Shown here in pieces: positions 36,352 to 44,793 of a stretch of 64,000 nucleotides of DNA (positions are counted from its first letter, which is position 1; each line of letters begins with the position of its first letter). The notes under the pieces are model-generated. The model was not told the origin of the DNA and did no database searches. It saw nothing but the letters and a program-made list of their open reading frames with translations. Origin of the DNA: Micromonospora sp. WMMD812 (GTDB taxonomy: Bacteria > Actinomycetota > Actinomycetes > Mycobacteriales > Micromonosporaceae); contig NZ_CP114904.1 in assembly GCF_027497215.1 (NCBI RefSeq), positions 434,001 to 498,000 on the forward strand, read 5' to 3'. The translations under genes were made by a program, and so were the position numbers.

Positions 36352-37499
36352 CGTACGCCGAGCCGCCGCTGCGCGAGCCGGACCTGCCGCGTACCGCGAA
36401 GGCCCGGCCCACCGCGCTGCGCACCGGCTGGACCACCGGGGCGTGCGCCACGGCGGCGGCGAAGGCCGCGGTGACCGCGCTGGTCTCCGGGGTCCCGCAG
36501 GGGGAGGTCGAGATCGGGCTTCCCGCCGGCCGGCGGGTCACCTTCGAGGTGGCCCGCTGCGACCTGATCCCTGGCCCGCCCACCCGCGCCGAGGCGGTCG
36601 TGGTGAAGGACGCCGGCGACGACCCGGACGTCACCCACGGCGCGGAACTGACCGCGAGCGCGGACTGGCGGGCCGAGCCGGGCCTGCGCCTGGCCGGCGG
36701 ACCGGGCGTCGGCACCGTGACCAAGCCCGGGCTGGGTCTGCCGGTCGGCGGGCCGGCGATCAACGAGACTCCCCGCCGCATGATCACCGCCGCCGTCGGC
36801 GAGGTGGTCGACCTGACCCGGGTCGGCGTACGCGTGGTGATCAGCGTGCCGCGGGGCGAGATCATGGCGCGCAAGACCACCAACCGGCGCCTCGGCATCC
36901 TCGGCGGCATCTCGATCCTCGGCACCACCGGGATCGTCCGGCCGTTCTCCACCGCCTCCTGGCGGGCCAGCGTGGTGCAGGCCGTCCACGTGATGGCGGC
37001 CCAGGGGGAGCGGACCGTCGTGCTCTGCACCGGCGGGCGCACCGAGCGGGCGGCCCGGGCGCTGCTGCCGGAGCTGCCCGAGGTCTGCTTCGTCGAGGTC
37101 GGCGACTTCACCGGCGCGGCGGTCACCGCTGCCGTCGCCGACGGCCTGACCGGGGTGGTGTTCGTCGGGATGGCCGGCAAGCTGGCGAAGCTCGCCGCCG
37201 GCGTGCTGATGACCCACTACACCCGCTCCAAGGTGGACCTCTCCCTGCTCGGCGCGGTCACCGCCGAGGCCGGCGGCACACCCGAGGTGGCCGCGGCGGT
37301 GACCGCGGCGAACACCGGGCGGCACGCGTACGAGCTGTGGGAGGCCGCCGGACTGCTCGGCCCGGCCGGGGACCTGCTCTGCCGTCGCGTCCAGCAGGTG
37401 CTGCGCCGCTTCGCCGAGCACGCCGTCACGGTCGACGTGGCCATGGTGGACTTCGCCGGCTCTCGCCTGGTCGCCTCCTCGGGCCGGTGGGCCGCATGA
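36348..37499 (+). CDS. cbiD: Cobalt-precorrin-5B C1-methyltransferase CbiD
   Basis: The 383-residue protein is CbiD, the C1-methylase of the oxygen-independent corrin pathway. Signatures are RTGWTTGACATAAAKAAVTAL near residues 24-44, KDAGDDPDVTHGA near 85-97, GVGTVTKPGLGLPVGGPAIN-type sequence near 120-140, and GILGGISILGTTGIVRPFS near 183-201. It uses SAM but is unrelated to the other methylases. ATG 36348 overlaps cobM. Presence of CbiD rather than CobF indicates the anaerobic-type branch. Confidence 0.95.
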   Translation: MTYAEPPLREPDLPRTAKARPTALRTGWTTGACATAAAKAAVTALVSGVPQGEVEIGLPAGRRVTFEVARCDLIPGPPTRAEAVVVKDAGDDPDVTHGAELTASADWRAEPGLRLAGGPGVGTVTKPGLGLPVGGPAINETPRRMITAAVGEVVDLTRVGVRVVISVPRGEIMARKTTNRRLGILGGISILGTTGIVRPFSTASWRASVVQAVHVMAAQGERTVVLCTGGRTERAARALLPELPEVCFVEVGDFTGAAVTAAVADGLTGVVFVGMAGKLAKLAAGVLMTHYTRSKVDLSLLGAVTAEAGGTPEVAAAVTAANTGRHAYELWEAAGLLGPAGDLLCRRVQQVLRRFAEHAVTVDVAMVDFAGSRLVASSGRWAA

Positions 37500-37852
37500 C
37501 GCCCCCTCCGTGCCCGTCGCGGGACGCCGTGACGGGCGACCGTGGCCCGACACCGAGCGCTGACCCTGGCCCGGCACGGGGCGTCGTGACGCTGGGTGAC
37601 CTTGGCCCTGGGGTGTGTGCCTACGAGCGTTATGACTCTCCGGCATATTTATGGCGCAGAGTCATGACGCCCATCAGCGAAGTGCTCCCCGCCGGCCGAC
37701 ACGCCGAGCCGGGACGGACCGCAGCCGCCTCGGGCCTTTACGGGGCGGTGTCCGGCCGTCGCGCGGCAGTGCCCGGCCGCGAGGCCGCGTCTGGGCTTCG
37801 CGGGGCGTTCGGCCCCCGAGCGGTCGCCGCGACCGGGTGGTGGGCGGCGTGA
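37496..37852 (+). CDS. 118-codon ORF between cbiD and cobL, doubtful
   Basis: The frame is coupled to cbiD by ATGA and to cobL by GTGA, exactly like real genes in this operon, and has no internal stop. Against it, the third codon positions often carry A or T (TAT, TTA, AGA, GAA, TGT), unlike every neighbour, and it contains the palindromic repeat at 37627-37670 plus imperfect direct repeats. The predicted product is Arg/Gly/Ala/Pro-rich and matches no family I know. It may be a repeat insertion that kept the reading frame, or a noncoding spacer that happens to be open. Confidence 0.3.
   Translation: MTPPPCPSRDAVTGDRGPTPSADPGPARGVVTLGDLGPGVCAYERYDSPAYLWRRVMTPISEVLPAGRHAEPGRTAAASGLYGAVSGRRAAVPGREAASGLRGAFGPRAVAATGWWAA
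37627..37670. repeat. AT-rich-centred palindromic repeat inside the corrin operon
   Basis: GCGTTATGACTCT (37627-37639) pairs with AGAGTCATGACGC (37658-37670), one mismatch (G-U in RNA), around an 18-base centre containing CATATTTATG, an unusually AT-rich island in this genome. It differs from the 426/43804 family. Such elements can be mobile short palindromes or act as mRNA-stabilising or terminating hairpins within the operon. Confidence 0.65.
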
Positions 37853-39165
37853 CGAGCGAGCCGGCCACGGTGACCGTGGTCGGGATCGACGCCGCGGGCC
37901 GGCCACCGTACCCGGGACTCGAGGCGGCCGTGGTCGGCGCGGGCCTGGTGGTCGGCGCGGCCCGGCACCTGGCCGCGGTGCCGCTGCCGCCCGGCTGTGC
38001 CACCGTCACCCTGGGGCCGCTCGCCCCGGCGGTGGACCGGCTAGTCGCCGCCCGAGCCGCCGGGACCCCCGCCGTCGTGCTGGCCAGCGGTGACCCCGGT
38101 TTCTTCGGCATCGTGCGCCGGCTGCGCGCCGCCGGGCTGCGCCCGCGGGTCGTGCCGGCGGTGTCCAGCGTCGCCGCGGCGTTCGCCCGGTCCGGCCGGT
38201 CCTGGGACGACGCGACCGTGGTCAGCGCGCACGGGCGCGACCTCCACCCGGCGCTGAACGCCTGCCGGGCGCTGCCCGCGGTCGCGGTGCTCACCGCGCC
38301 CGGTGCCGGGGCGGCCGAGATCGGGGCAGGACTGGCCGGCTGGTCGCGCCGGCTCGTGGTGGCCGAGCACCTGGGCACCGACACCGAACGGGTCGTCGAG
38401 ACCACACCCGCCGGGGCCGCCGCGCGCACCTGGGGCGACCCGCACGTGGTGCTCTGCCTCGCCGAACCGGCCGACGACACCGTGCCAGCCGACAGCGACA
38501 CCGCGCCAGCCGACAGCGACACCGCGCCGGACGGCGCCGCACTCGCCGGCGGCGTGACGGTGGCCGCCGGAGTGGCCGGGATGCGGCGGGACAACCAGCC
38601 GGCCGCCGCTCCGGACGGCGGTTGGGCGCTGCCGGAGAGCGCCTACGCGCACCGTGACTCGATGATCACCAAAGCCGAGGTCCGCGCACTCGTGGTGGCC
38701 CGGCTGCGCCCCCGACTCGGCCGGCTGATCTGGGACGTCGGGGCGGGCAGCGGCTCGGTCGGTATCGAGTGCGCGCTGCTCGGCGCGGCCGTGGTCGCGG
38801 TGGAGCGCGACCCGGCCGCCGCGCCGCTGATCCGGCGCAACGCGGCGGCGCACCGAGTCGACGTCCGGGTGGTGACCGGGGCCGCCCCGCCGGCGCTGGC
38901 CTGGTTGCCGGAGCCGGACGCGGTCTTCGTCGGCGGCGGCGGGCCGGACGTGCTCGCGGCCGTCGCGGCGCGCCGTCCACCGCGGATCGTGGCCACCCTC
39001 GCCGCCGTCGACCGCATCGGTCCGGCCGTCGACCTGCTCCGGGCCGCCGGCTACGCGGTCGAGGGGGTCCAGCTCTCCGCCGCCCGCCTGGCCGATCTGC
39101 CCGGCGGCTCGATCCGACTCGCGGCCACCAACCCGGTGGTCGTCCTCACCGGGGAGCGCCCGTGA
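37849..39165 (+). CDS. cobL: Precorrin-6Y C5,15-methyltransferase (decarboxylating) CobL
   Basis: The 438-residue protein fuses a CbiE-type methylase (residues 1-215; VTVVGIDAAGRPPYPGLEAAV near 8, ASGDPGFFGIVRRL near 80) with a CbiT-type methylase (about 265-430; ITKAEVRALVVARLRPRLG, then DVGAGSGSVGIECALLGA with the SAM glycine loop). It methylates C5 and C15 and decarboxylates the C12 acetate chain. Between the two parts is a variable insertion at about 208-230 containing two copies of a PADSDTA-type repeat. GTG 37849 overlaps the doubtful preceding ORF. Confidence 0.93.
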   Translation: MTSEPATVTVVGIDAAGRPPYPGLEAAVVGAGLVVGAARHLAAVPLPPGCATVTLGPLAPAVDRLVAARAAGTPAVVLASGDPGFFGIVRRLRAAGLRPRVVPAVSSVAAAFARSGRSWDDATVVSAHGRDLHPALNACRALPAVAVLTAPGAGAAEIGAGLAGWSRRLVVAEHLGTDTERVVETTPAGAAARTWGDPHVVLCLAEPADDTVPADSDTAPADSDTAPDGAALAGGVTVAAGVAGMRRDNQPAAAPDGGWALPESAYAHRDSMITKAEVRALVVARLRPRLGRLIWDVGAGSGSVGIECALLGAAVVAVERDPAAAPLIRRNAAAHRVDVRVVTGAAPPALAWLPEPDAVFVGGGGPDVLAAVAARRPPRIVATLAAVDRIGPAVDLLRAAGYAVEGVQLSAARLADLPGGSIRLAATNPVVVLTGERP

Positions 39166-41066
39166 CCGACACCCCTACCTCGACGCCCGCCGCCGCGGAC
39201 CCCGCGACCGACCCGGGCTCCGTCGTCGGCCCGGCGACCCGTGCAGTCGCCGTCGCCAGCCCGGAGGACGGCACGTTCCGGGCGGACCCGGTCCGGATCG
39301 GGCTGGTCGCCGCCACCGCCGCCGGCCGCCGGCACGCGGCAGTGCTCGCCGACGCCTGGCCCGGGGCCCGGCTCGTGACGGGGCAGAGCGTCGCCGACGC
39401 GCTGCGGACCGCGTGGACGGGGTGCGACGCGGTCGTGGCGTTCCTGGCCACCGGGGCGGTGGTGCGCGTCCTCGCGCCGCTGCTCGGTGACAAGCGCACC
39501 GACCCGGCGGTGGTGGTGGTCGACGAGGCGGCCCGGCACGCGGTCGCGCTGCTCGGTGGGCACGCCGGCGGGGGCAACGCCCTCGCCGCCCGGGTGGCCG
39601 CGCTGCTCGACGCCGTCCCGGTGGTCACCACCGCCACCGATGCTGTCGGCCTGCCCGGGCTGGACACGCTCGGCTGGCCGGTCGAGGGCGCGGTCGCCGC
39701 CGTCTCGCGGGCCATCCTCGACGGCGAGCCGGTCCGGTTGGTCGCCGACGCCGTCTGGCCGCTGCCCGCAATGCCGGAGAATGTCCGTCCGGACCCGGTC
39801 GCGCCGCCGCGCCGCACTCACAGCGAGCCGCGCAGCAGCGCGCGGCACGACGACGCCACGCCAGCCCCGAGCCGGCCTGACGGTGAGTACCGGCTCCTGG
39901 TCACCGACCGGGTCGTGCCGCTCGACGGGCGGACCGCGGTGCTCCGGCCGCCGTCGCTGGTCGCCGGCGTCGGCGGCAGCCGGGGCGTACCGGGCGGCGA
40001 GGTTCGCGACCTGCTGCACCGGGTGCTCGCCGACGCCGGGCTCAGCCCGGCCAGCCTGCGCTGCCTGGCCAGCGCCGACGTCAAGGCCGACGAGGCCGGC
40101 ATCCGGGCGACCGCCGACGCGCTCGGCGTACGCCTGCTGACCCGGCCGGCGGCGGAGCTGGCGGCGGTCGACGTGCCGCACCCCAGCGAGGTGGTCCGCG
40201 CGGTGGTCGGCACGCCGAGCGTCGCGGAGGCCGCCGCGCTGCTCGGCGTGACCGGCCGGCCCGACGACGCGGAGCTGCTGGTGCCGAAGACCGCTTCGGC
40301 GATGGCCACCGTGGCGGTCGCCCGGCACGCCCCGCGCGGCCGGCTGGCCCTCGTGGGGCTCGGGCCCGGCGCGCCCGACCTGCGCACCCCGCGCGCGGTC
40401 GACGAGCTGCGCCGGGCCGCCGTGGTGGTCGGCCTCTACCAGTACGTCGACCAGGTGCGCGACCTGCTCCGCCCGGGCACCCGGGTCCTGACCAGCGGGC
40501 TCGGCGCGGAGCAGGCGCGGGCGCGGGCGGCGGTGGCCGAGGCCGCCGCCGGGCGGGCGGTGGCGCTGGTCGGCTCCGGTGACGCCGGGGTGTACGCGAT
40601 GGCGAGCCCCGCCCTGGAGTACGCCGACGCGCGCATCGACGTGGTCGGGGTGCCCGGGGTGACCGCCGCGCTCGCGGCCGGCGCGCTGCTCGGCGCCCCG
40701 CTCGGCCACGACCATGCCTACCTGAGCCTTTCGGACCTGCACACGCCGTGGGAGGTCATCGAGCGCCGCCTGGCCGCCGCCGCCGAGGGCGACTTCGTGG
40801 TGCTGATCTACAACCCGCGCAGCCGCGCCCGGGACTGGCAGCTCGGCGCCGCGCTGGCCATCCTCGGTCGGCACCGCCCACCGTCGACGCCGGTCGGCGT
40901 GGTGCGCAACGCCAGCCGCCCCGGTGAGCGGGTGCACCTCGCGACCCTGGCCGACCTCGACCCGGCCGTGGTCGACATGTACAGCGTCGTGGTGGTCGGC
41001 AACAGCGACACCCGGCTGGTCGCCGGCCGGATGGTCACGCCGCGGGGGTACCGGTGGCGGTCGTGA
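39162..41066 (+). CDS. cobJ: CbiG-CobJ fusion: cobalt-precorrin hydrolase / precorrin-3B C17-methyltransferase
   Basis: This protein of 634 residues fuses CbiG (about 40-345; FLATGAVVRVLAPLLGDKRTDPAV and ALLGGHAGGGNALAARVA, then a C-terminal CbiG part with ASADVKADEAGIRATADAL) with CobJ (about 390-634; LALVGLGPGAPDLRTPRAVDEL, GSGDAGVYAMASPALEY, VVGVPGVTAALAAGALLGAPLGHD). CbiG opens the lactone ring and CobJ/CbiH contracts the ring with C17 methylation in the anaerobic pathway. The fusion couples consecutive steps. A Pro/Ala-rich 35-residue N-terminus is probably disordered. Gene symbol follows the methylase half. Confidence 0.92.
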   Translation: MTDTPTSTPAAADPATDPGSVVGPATRAVAVASPEDGTFRADPVRIGLVAATAAGRRHAAVLADAWPGARLVTGQSVADALRTAWTGCDAVVAFLATGAVVRVLAPLLGDKRTDPAVVVVDEAARHAVALLGGHAGGGNALAARVAALLDAVPVVTTATDAVGLPGLDTLGWPVEGAVAAVSRAILDGEPVRLVADAVWPLPAMPENVRPDPVAPPRRTHSEPRSSARHDDATPAPSRPDGEYRLLVTDRVVPLDGRTAVLRPPSLVAGVGGSRGVPGGEVRDLLHRVLADAGLSPASLRCLASADVKADEAGIRATADALGVRLLTRPAAELAAVDVPHPSEVVRAVVGTPSVAEAAALLGVTGRPDDAELLVPKTASAMATVAVARHAPRGRLALVGLGPGAPDLRTPRAVDELRRAAVVVGLYQYVDQVRDLLRPGTRVLTSGLGAEQARARAAVAEAAAGRAVALVGSGDAGVYAMASPALEYADARIDVVGVPGVTAALAAGALLGAPLGHDHAYLSLSDLHTPWEVIERRLAAAAEGDFVVLIYNPRSRARDWQLGAALAILGRHRPPSTPVGVVRNASRPGERVHLATLADLDPAVVDMYSVVVVGNSDTRLVAGRMVTPRGYRWRS

Positions 41067-41251
41067 CCATCGGCCCCTGCCAGGGCTGCGGGGCGTGCCT
41101 GCTCACCTGCCCGACCCACGCGATCCGGCCGGTCCCCGGCGGCCTGACCGTACGCGACGACCGCTGCACCGGCTGCCTGGAATGCCTGGAGATCTGCCCC
41201 GTGGACGCCATCCGCGCCACCGACCCCGACCGTCCCGGAGGAGTCCGATGA
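41063..41251 (+). CDS. Two-[4Fe-4S] ferredoxin of the corrin operon
   Basis: A small iron-sulphur protein (62 residues from GTG 41063; GTG 41054 would add three) with two CxxCxxCxxxCP motifs: CQGCGACLLTCP and CTGCLECLEICP. Each ligates one [4Fe-4S] cluster; with eight cysteines both are complete. Start 41063 is favoured because it overlaps the previous stop as GTGA, the rule in this operon. It could donate electrons to a reduction step of the corrin pathway, for instance for cobalt or ring reduction, but the partner is not evident. Confidence 0.85.
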   Translation: MTIGPCQGCGACLLTCPTHAIRPVPGGLTVRDDRCTGCLECLEICPVDAIRATDPDRPGGVR

Positions 41252-41853
41252 GTACCGTCCCCGTCAGCCGGGTGGTGCACCCGATCGAGCAGCTGTCGTA
41301 CCGGATCCTGCGCTCCCGGGTCGACCTGAGCCACCTGCCGCCGCTGACCCGCGCGGTGACCGAGCGGGTGGTGCACGCCAGCGCGGACCTGGACTACGTC
41401 ACCGACCTGGTCTGCGACGAGGTGGCGCTGGAGGCCGGGGTGGCGGCCGTGCGCGGCGGCGCGCCGCTGGTGACCGACGTGGCGATGGTCGCGGCCGGGA
41501 TCACCGGCCGGGAGGCGGTCTGCCCGGTCGGCGAGCCGGCCGCCGCCGACCTGGCCCGGTCGGCCGGCATCACCCGCTCCGCCGCGGCGGTGCGGATCGC
41601 CCTGGACCGGGTCGGCCCCGGCGCGGTCTGGGTGGTGGGCTGCGCGCCCACCGCGCTGACCGAACTGATCACCCTGGACGCGCGCCCGGCGCTGGTCGTC
41701 GGCCTTCCGGTCGGCTTCGTCGGCGCCGCCGAGTCCAAGGCGGCGCTGCGGGACAGCGGCCTGCCGGCGGTGTCGAACCGGGGCGAGAAGGGCGGCTCGG
41801 CGGTCGCCGCCGCCGCCGTCAACGCCCTGCTCTACTGGGAGGAACAGGCATGA
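41248..41853 (+). CDS. cobH: Precorrin-8X methylmutase CobH
   Basis: This 201-residue protein is the CobH/CbiC methylmutase, moving the methyl from C11 to C12 to give hydrogenobyrinic or cobyrinic acid. The active histidine lies in RVVHASADLDYV near residue 43, and GFVGAAESKAALRDSGLPAVSNRGEKGGS near 160-185 is diagnostic. ATG 41248 overlaps the ferredoxin stop as ATGA and has GGAGGAG upstream. Confidence 0.95.
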   Translation: MSTVPVSRVVHPIEQLSYRILRSRVDLSHLPPLTRAVTERVVHASADLDYVTDLVCDEVALEAGVAAVRGGAPLVTDVAMVAAGITGREAVCPVGEPAAADLARSAGITRSAAAVRIALDRVGPGAVWVVGCAPTALTELITLDARPALVVGLPVGFVGAAESKAALRDSGLPAVSNRGEKGGSAVAAAAVNALLYWEEQA

Positions 41854-42848
41854 CCGCGCTGGTCATCGTCGGGCACGGCACGCGCAGCGCGGCCGGGGTC
41901 GACCAGTTCGCCGCTCTTGTCGACCGGGTCCGCGGCCGGGCCGCCGGCGCCGTCGCCGACGTCGAGGGCGGCTTCATCGAGCTGTCCCGCCCGCCGCTCA
42001 CCGACGCGGTCGGCGCCCTGGTCGGGCACGGTCACCGGGCGCTGGTCGCGCTGCCGCTGGTGCTGACCGCCGCCGGGCACGGCAAGGGCGACATCCCGGC
42101 CGCGTTGGCCCGGGAGCGGGCCCGTCACCCGGGGCTGACCTACGCGTACGGGCGGCCGCTCGGCCCGCACCCGCTGCTGCACGAGGTGCTGGAGCAGCGG
42201 ATCGACGCGGCCCTCGCCGGAACGGACCGGGCGGACACCTGGGTCGCGCTGATCGGGCGGGGCTCCACCGATCCCGACGCCAACGCGGAGGTGGCGAAGG
42301 TGGCCCGCCTGCTCTGGGAGGGGCGCGGCTACGCCGGCGTCGAGCCGGGCTTCATCTCGCTCGCGCAACCGTCGGTGCCGGCGGTCCTGGACCGGCTGCG
42401 CCGGCTCGGCGCCCGGCGGATCGTGGTGGCGCCGTACTTCCTGTTCGCCGGGGTGCTGCCGGACCGGATCGTGGCCCAGTCGGCCGCGTACGCCGCGGCG
42501 CACCCGGACCTCGACGTGCGGGTGGCCGACCTGATCGGCGACTGCGACCCGCTCGCCGACCTGGTGCTCGAGCGGTACGCCGAGGCGCTGCGCGGGGACA
42601 TCCGGATGAACTGCGACACCTGCGCGTACCGGGTGCTGATGCCCGGCTTCGCCGACAAGGTCGGGCGGCCGCAGACCCCGCACGACCACCCCGACGACCC
42701 GGTGGGCGGCCACCACCACCATCACCACGACCACGGGCCCGACCATCACGATCACCACGCCGGTCGCGGCGCGGTCGCCGCCGGGGCGCACGTCGGTCCG
42801 CCGGCCGTGGTCGGGGTCGGGGTCGCACGGCGCGAGCCGACCGGCTGA
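41850..42848 (+). CDS. cbiX: Sirohydrochlorin cobaltochelatase CbiX with His-rich tail
   Basis: The 332-residue protein is a two-module class II chelatase. It starts VIVGHGTRSAAGVDQF with the metal histidine near residue 8, has a second site in VLTAAGHGKGDIP near 75-87, and the second half has APYFLFAGVLPDRIV near 200-215. A MNCDTCAYR motif near residue 255 recalls the [Fe-S] or metal site of long CbiX proteins. Residues about 275-305 are His-rich (GGHHHHHHDHGPDHHDHHAG), a probable cobalt store or delivery tail. It inserts cobalt into sirohydrochlorin, an early-insertion step. Ends the corrin operon. Confidence 0.92.
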   Translation: MTALVIVGHGTRSAAGVDQFAALVDRVRGRAAGAVADVEGGFIELSRPPLTDAVGALVGHGHRALVALPLVLTAAGHGKGDIPAALARERARHPGLTYAYGRPLGPHPLLHEVLEQRIDAALAGTDRADTWVALIGRGSTDPDANAEVAKVARLLWEGRGYAGVEPGFISLAQPSVPAVLDRLRRLGARRIVVAPYFLFAGVLPDRIVAQSAAYAAAHPDLDVRVADLIGDCDPLADLVLERYAEALRGDIRMNCDTCAYRVLMPGFADKVGRPQTPHDHPDDPVGGHHHHHHDHGPDHHDHHAGRGAVAAGAHVGPPAVVGVGVARREPTG

Positions 42849-42904
42849 CGGCCGGGCCAGCCGGCGGGCGTGGGCGGTCCGGACGGCGGCGGTCGCCGGG
42901 CGGG

Positions 42905-43267
42905 TCAGCCGGCGAGGGCGTGGGCGAGGGCGTATCCGGCGGTGGCGGCGGCCAGCCCCGCGGCCACGCTGCCGAGCACGTTGGCCAGAGCGGGCAGCCG
43001 GTCGCCGGCTCGGGCCAGCCGGAGCGTCTCGTAGCTGAGGGTGGACCAGGTGGTGAGCGCGCCGCAGAAGCCGGTGCCGACCAGCGCGGTGACCGCCGGG
43101 CTGGTCGGCAGTCCCACCAGGACCCCGAGCAGCAGCGAGCCGGCCACGTTGACGGTCAGCGTGCCCCACGGGAAGGCCGACCCGAACCGGGCCTGCACGG
43201 CCCGGTCGGCGAGGTAGCGCAGCGGCGCCCCGACGGCCGCGCCGAGCGCGACGAGCAGCACGGTCAC
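42905..43267 (-). CDS. crcB: CrcB/Fluc fluoride channel, second copy
   Basis: The 120-residue protein has four membrane helices and the Fluc pattern, with FPWGTLTVNVAGSLLLGVLVG near residues 32-52 and GTGFCGALTTWSTLSYETL near 65-83. In typical Fluc proteins the corresponding motif reads TTFSTF; here it is TTWSTL, so the Na+/fluoride pore side may differ. GTG 43267 is chosen, with the alternative GTG two codons later. It lies 34 bases downstream of the other crcB gene, same strand; two-gene Fluc proteins usually form heterodimers. Confidence 0.85.
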   Translation of the reverse strand: MTVLLVALGAAVGAPLRYLADRAVQARFGSAFPWGTLTVNVAGSLLLGVLVGLPTSPAVTALVGTGFCGALTTWSTLSYETLRLARAGDRLPALANVLGSVAAGLAAATAGYALAHALAG

Positions 43268-43301
43268 CGGGCGCCCCGGTCCGCGGCCGGGTCGGCCGGT
43301 A

Positions 43302-43784
43302 TCACCGGACCCGCCGTTCCGCGCGGTCGAGCAGACGGCCGGTGAGGGCGTCGCCGGCCCACACCGCGAGCAGCGCCCCGACCAGGGTCGCCGCGAGGTA
43401 GGCCAGCGCCACCCCGGGTGCGCCGGCGGCGAGCGCCTGCCGCACGTCCACCGCATAGGTGGAGAAGGTGGTGTACCCGCCGAGCACTCCGACGCCGAGG
43501 AACGGCCGGGCCAGCGGCGGCCCGCCGCCGCGCCGCCGGAGGACCGCCATGAGCACGCCGATCAGCAGGCAGCCGCTGACGTTGACGGCGAAGGTGGCTC
43601 CCGGGAAGCCGGTCGGACCGTGCGGGAACGCCGCCTGGAGGCCGGCCCGGGCCAGCGCGCCGAGCACCCCGCCGGCGGCGATCGCGCCGAGCACCGCCGC
43701 CGGGTGGCCGGTCAACTCCGTCCGGTCCCGGGAGACGGCGAGGTCGACGTCGGGATCCACCCGCCGCCCCGATGGCTCGGTCAC
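43302..43784 (-). CDS. crcB: CrcB/Fluc fluoride channel, first copy
   Basis: The product has 160 residues with an N-terminal acidic tail and four membrane helices. Motifs are PGATFAVNVSGCLLIGVLMAV near 60-80 and GVGVLGGYTTFSTYAVDV near 97-114, the second being the canonical TTFSTY pore element. GTG 43784 follows GGGGAGGGCC. With the following crcB copy it probably forms a heterodimeric fluoride exporter. It is preceded by the palindromic repeat at 43804-43880. Confidence 0.88.
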   Translation of the reverse strand: MTEPSGRRVDPDVDLAVSRDRTELTGHPAAVLGAIAAGGVLGALARAGLQAAFPHGPTGFPGATFAVNVSGCLLIGVLMAVLRRRGGGPPLARPFLGVGVLGGYTTFSTYAVDVRQALAAGAPGVALAYLAATLVGALLAVWAGDALTGRLLDRAERRVR

Positions 43785-43803
43785 CGGCCCTCCCCGTACC
43801 CCA

Positions 43804-43880
43804 CCCGCGATCTTGCAGTCTCGGCCCCTGACTTGCGCCGGATGTCCGGAAGGCCGAGGCACCACGTGCAAGATCGCGGG
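43804..43880. repeat. Palindromic intergenic repeat element, copy 2
   Basis: Arms CCCGCGATCTTGCA (43804-43817) and TGCAAGATCGCGGG (43867-43880) are a perfect 14-base inverted repeat; internal arms CTCGGCC (43820-43826) and GGCCGAG (43853-43859) extend the fold. Length 77 bases, close to the 71-base element at 426-496 and sharing the GATCnTGCA arm pattern. It lies between a crcB gene and the methyltransferase, both on the minus strand. Confidence 0.65.
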
Positions 43881-43911
43881 AGGTCAGGATATGCCTGCCG
43901 TGGGGGCGGGG

Positions 43912-44670
43912 TCAGCGGAGTGCGACGACCGCGGCGTCCGCGCCGCCACGCCAGAGGGTGCCGACCTCGGTGAAGCCGGCGTCGGTCAGCGCGGCCAGGT
44001 GCCACGACACCGGGGGGTTCCACTCCGGACTGTGCCCGGTCGGGTAGATCGCGTGCCGGCGCTCGACGAGCGGGGCGAGGGCCGGGTCGGCGCCCGCCCG
44101 GTCCCACCAGTCCGACCAGGAGAGGACCGCGCCGGTCGCGTACCGGGCGGCGCGGCGGGACTGCGCGCGGGCGGTGAGCCGCTTGGTCAGCTCGGGGAGG
44201 CCGTCGTCGGGCATGTGGTCGGCGTTGGCCAAGATCCCGCCCGGGCGCAGCACGCCGCGGATCTCCGCGTAGAGCCGGGCGAGCCGGTCGGCGGGCAGCC
44301 AGTGCAGGGCGGTGGCGGTCAGCACCGCGTCGTACTCCTGGTGCGGGAGCGCCGTCACCCAGTCGGGGCGGCCCAGGTCGGCGGTGACCACGGTGGCGCG
44401 GTCGGCCAGCGACACCTCCGCGATGGCGAGCAGCGCCGGGTCCAGGTCGAGCAGGGTCACCTCGGCGCCGGGGAAGCGGGCGAGCGTGCGCAGCGAGATG
44501 GTGCCGGTGCCCCCGGCCAGGTCGAGCACCCGTGGCGGGGCGCCGTCGGTGACCGCGTCGACGGCGTCGAGCAGGGCCGTGAAGCGGTGCTCGCGGTCCG
44601 GCAGGTATGCCTCCTGCTGCCGGTCCCAGCTCTCCTGCCAGGCGGCCGCATCCGTGATGTAAGGACTCAT
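43912..44670 (-). CDS. SAM-dependent methyltransferase
   Basis: This 252-residue class I methyltransferase has motif I in RVLDLAGGTGTISLRTL near residues 47-63, motif II around LLDLDPALLAIAE near 72-84, and the motif IV/V region YDAVLTATALHWLPADRLARLYAEI near 112-136. The HWL and LRPGGILANADHM segments are typical of ubiquinone/tellurite-resistance-like methylases. ATG 44670 is chosen over the longer frame. Substrate unknown. The C-terminal part carries several tryptophans (WDRAGADP, WNPPVSW) likely for substrate binding. Confidence 0.85.
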   Translation of the reverse strand: MSPYITDAAAWQESWDRQQEAYLPDREHRFTALLDAVDAVTDGAPPRVLDLAGGTGTISLRTLARFPGAEVTLLDLDPALLAIAEVSLADRATVVTADLGRPDWVTALPHQEYDAVLTATALHWLPADRLARLYAEIRGVLRPGGILANADHMPDDGLPELTKRLTARAQSRRAARYATGAVLSWSDWWDRAGADPALAPLVERRHAIYPTGHSPEWNPPVSWHLAALTDAGFTEVGTLWRGGADAAVVALR

Positions 44671-44760
44671 GAACGACAGGCTAGTTACAGGGCAAGTCCG
44701 GTGTCCAGACTTGTTGCCAATGATATGCAACTAGGAGAAGATGGCAGGGCGATGATCGGC

Positions 44761-44793
44761 CGCGGGGCCCCGGACGCCGTCCGGGGCCCCGCG
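44761..44793. other. Perfect 15-bp hairpin in a divergent promoter region
   Basis: CGCGGGGCCCCGGAC pairs perfectly with GTCCGGGGCCCCGCG around GCC. The 44671-44917 spacer separates the divergent methyltransferase and MDR reductase genes. The hairpin lies 20 bases after a GTTGC-n9-GCAAC palindrome-bearing stretch and a tiny Met-Ala-Gly-Arg mini-frame with a TAGGAG site. It looks like a terminator without a T tract, possibly ending a short transcript. Confidence 0.5.

Noticed and set aside
37496..37852. Calling this ORF a new corrin-pathway enzyme
   Set aside because: Codon use and repeats argue against a conserved enzyme despite the overlap pattern; reported only as doubtful.
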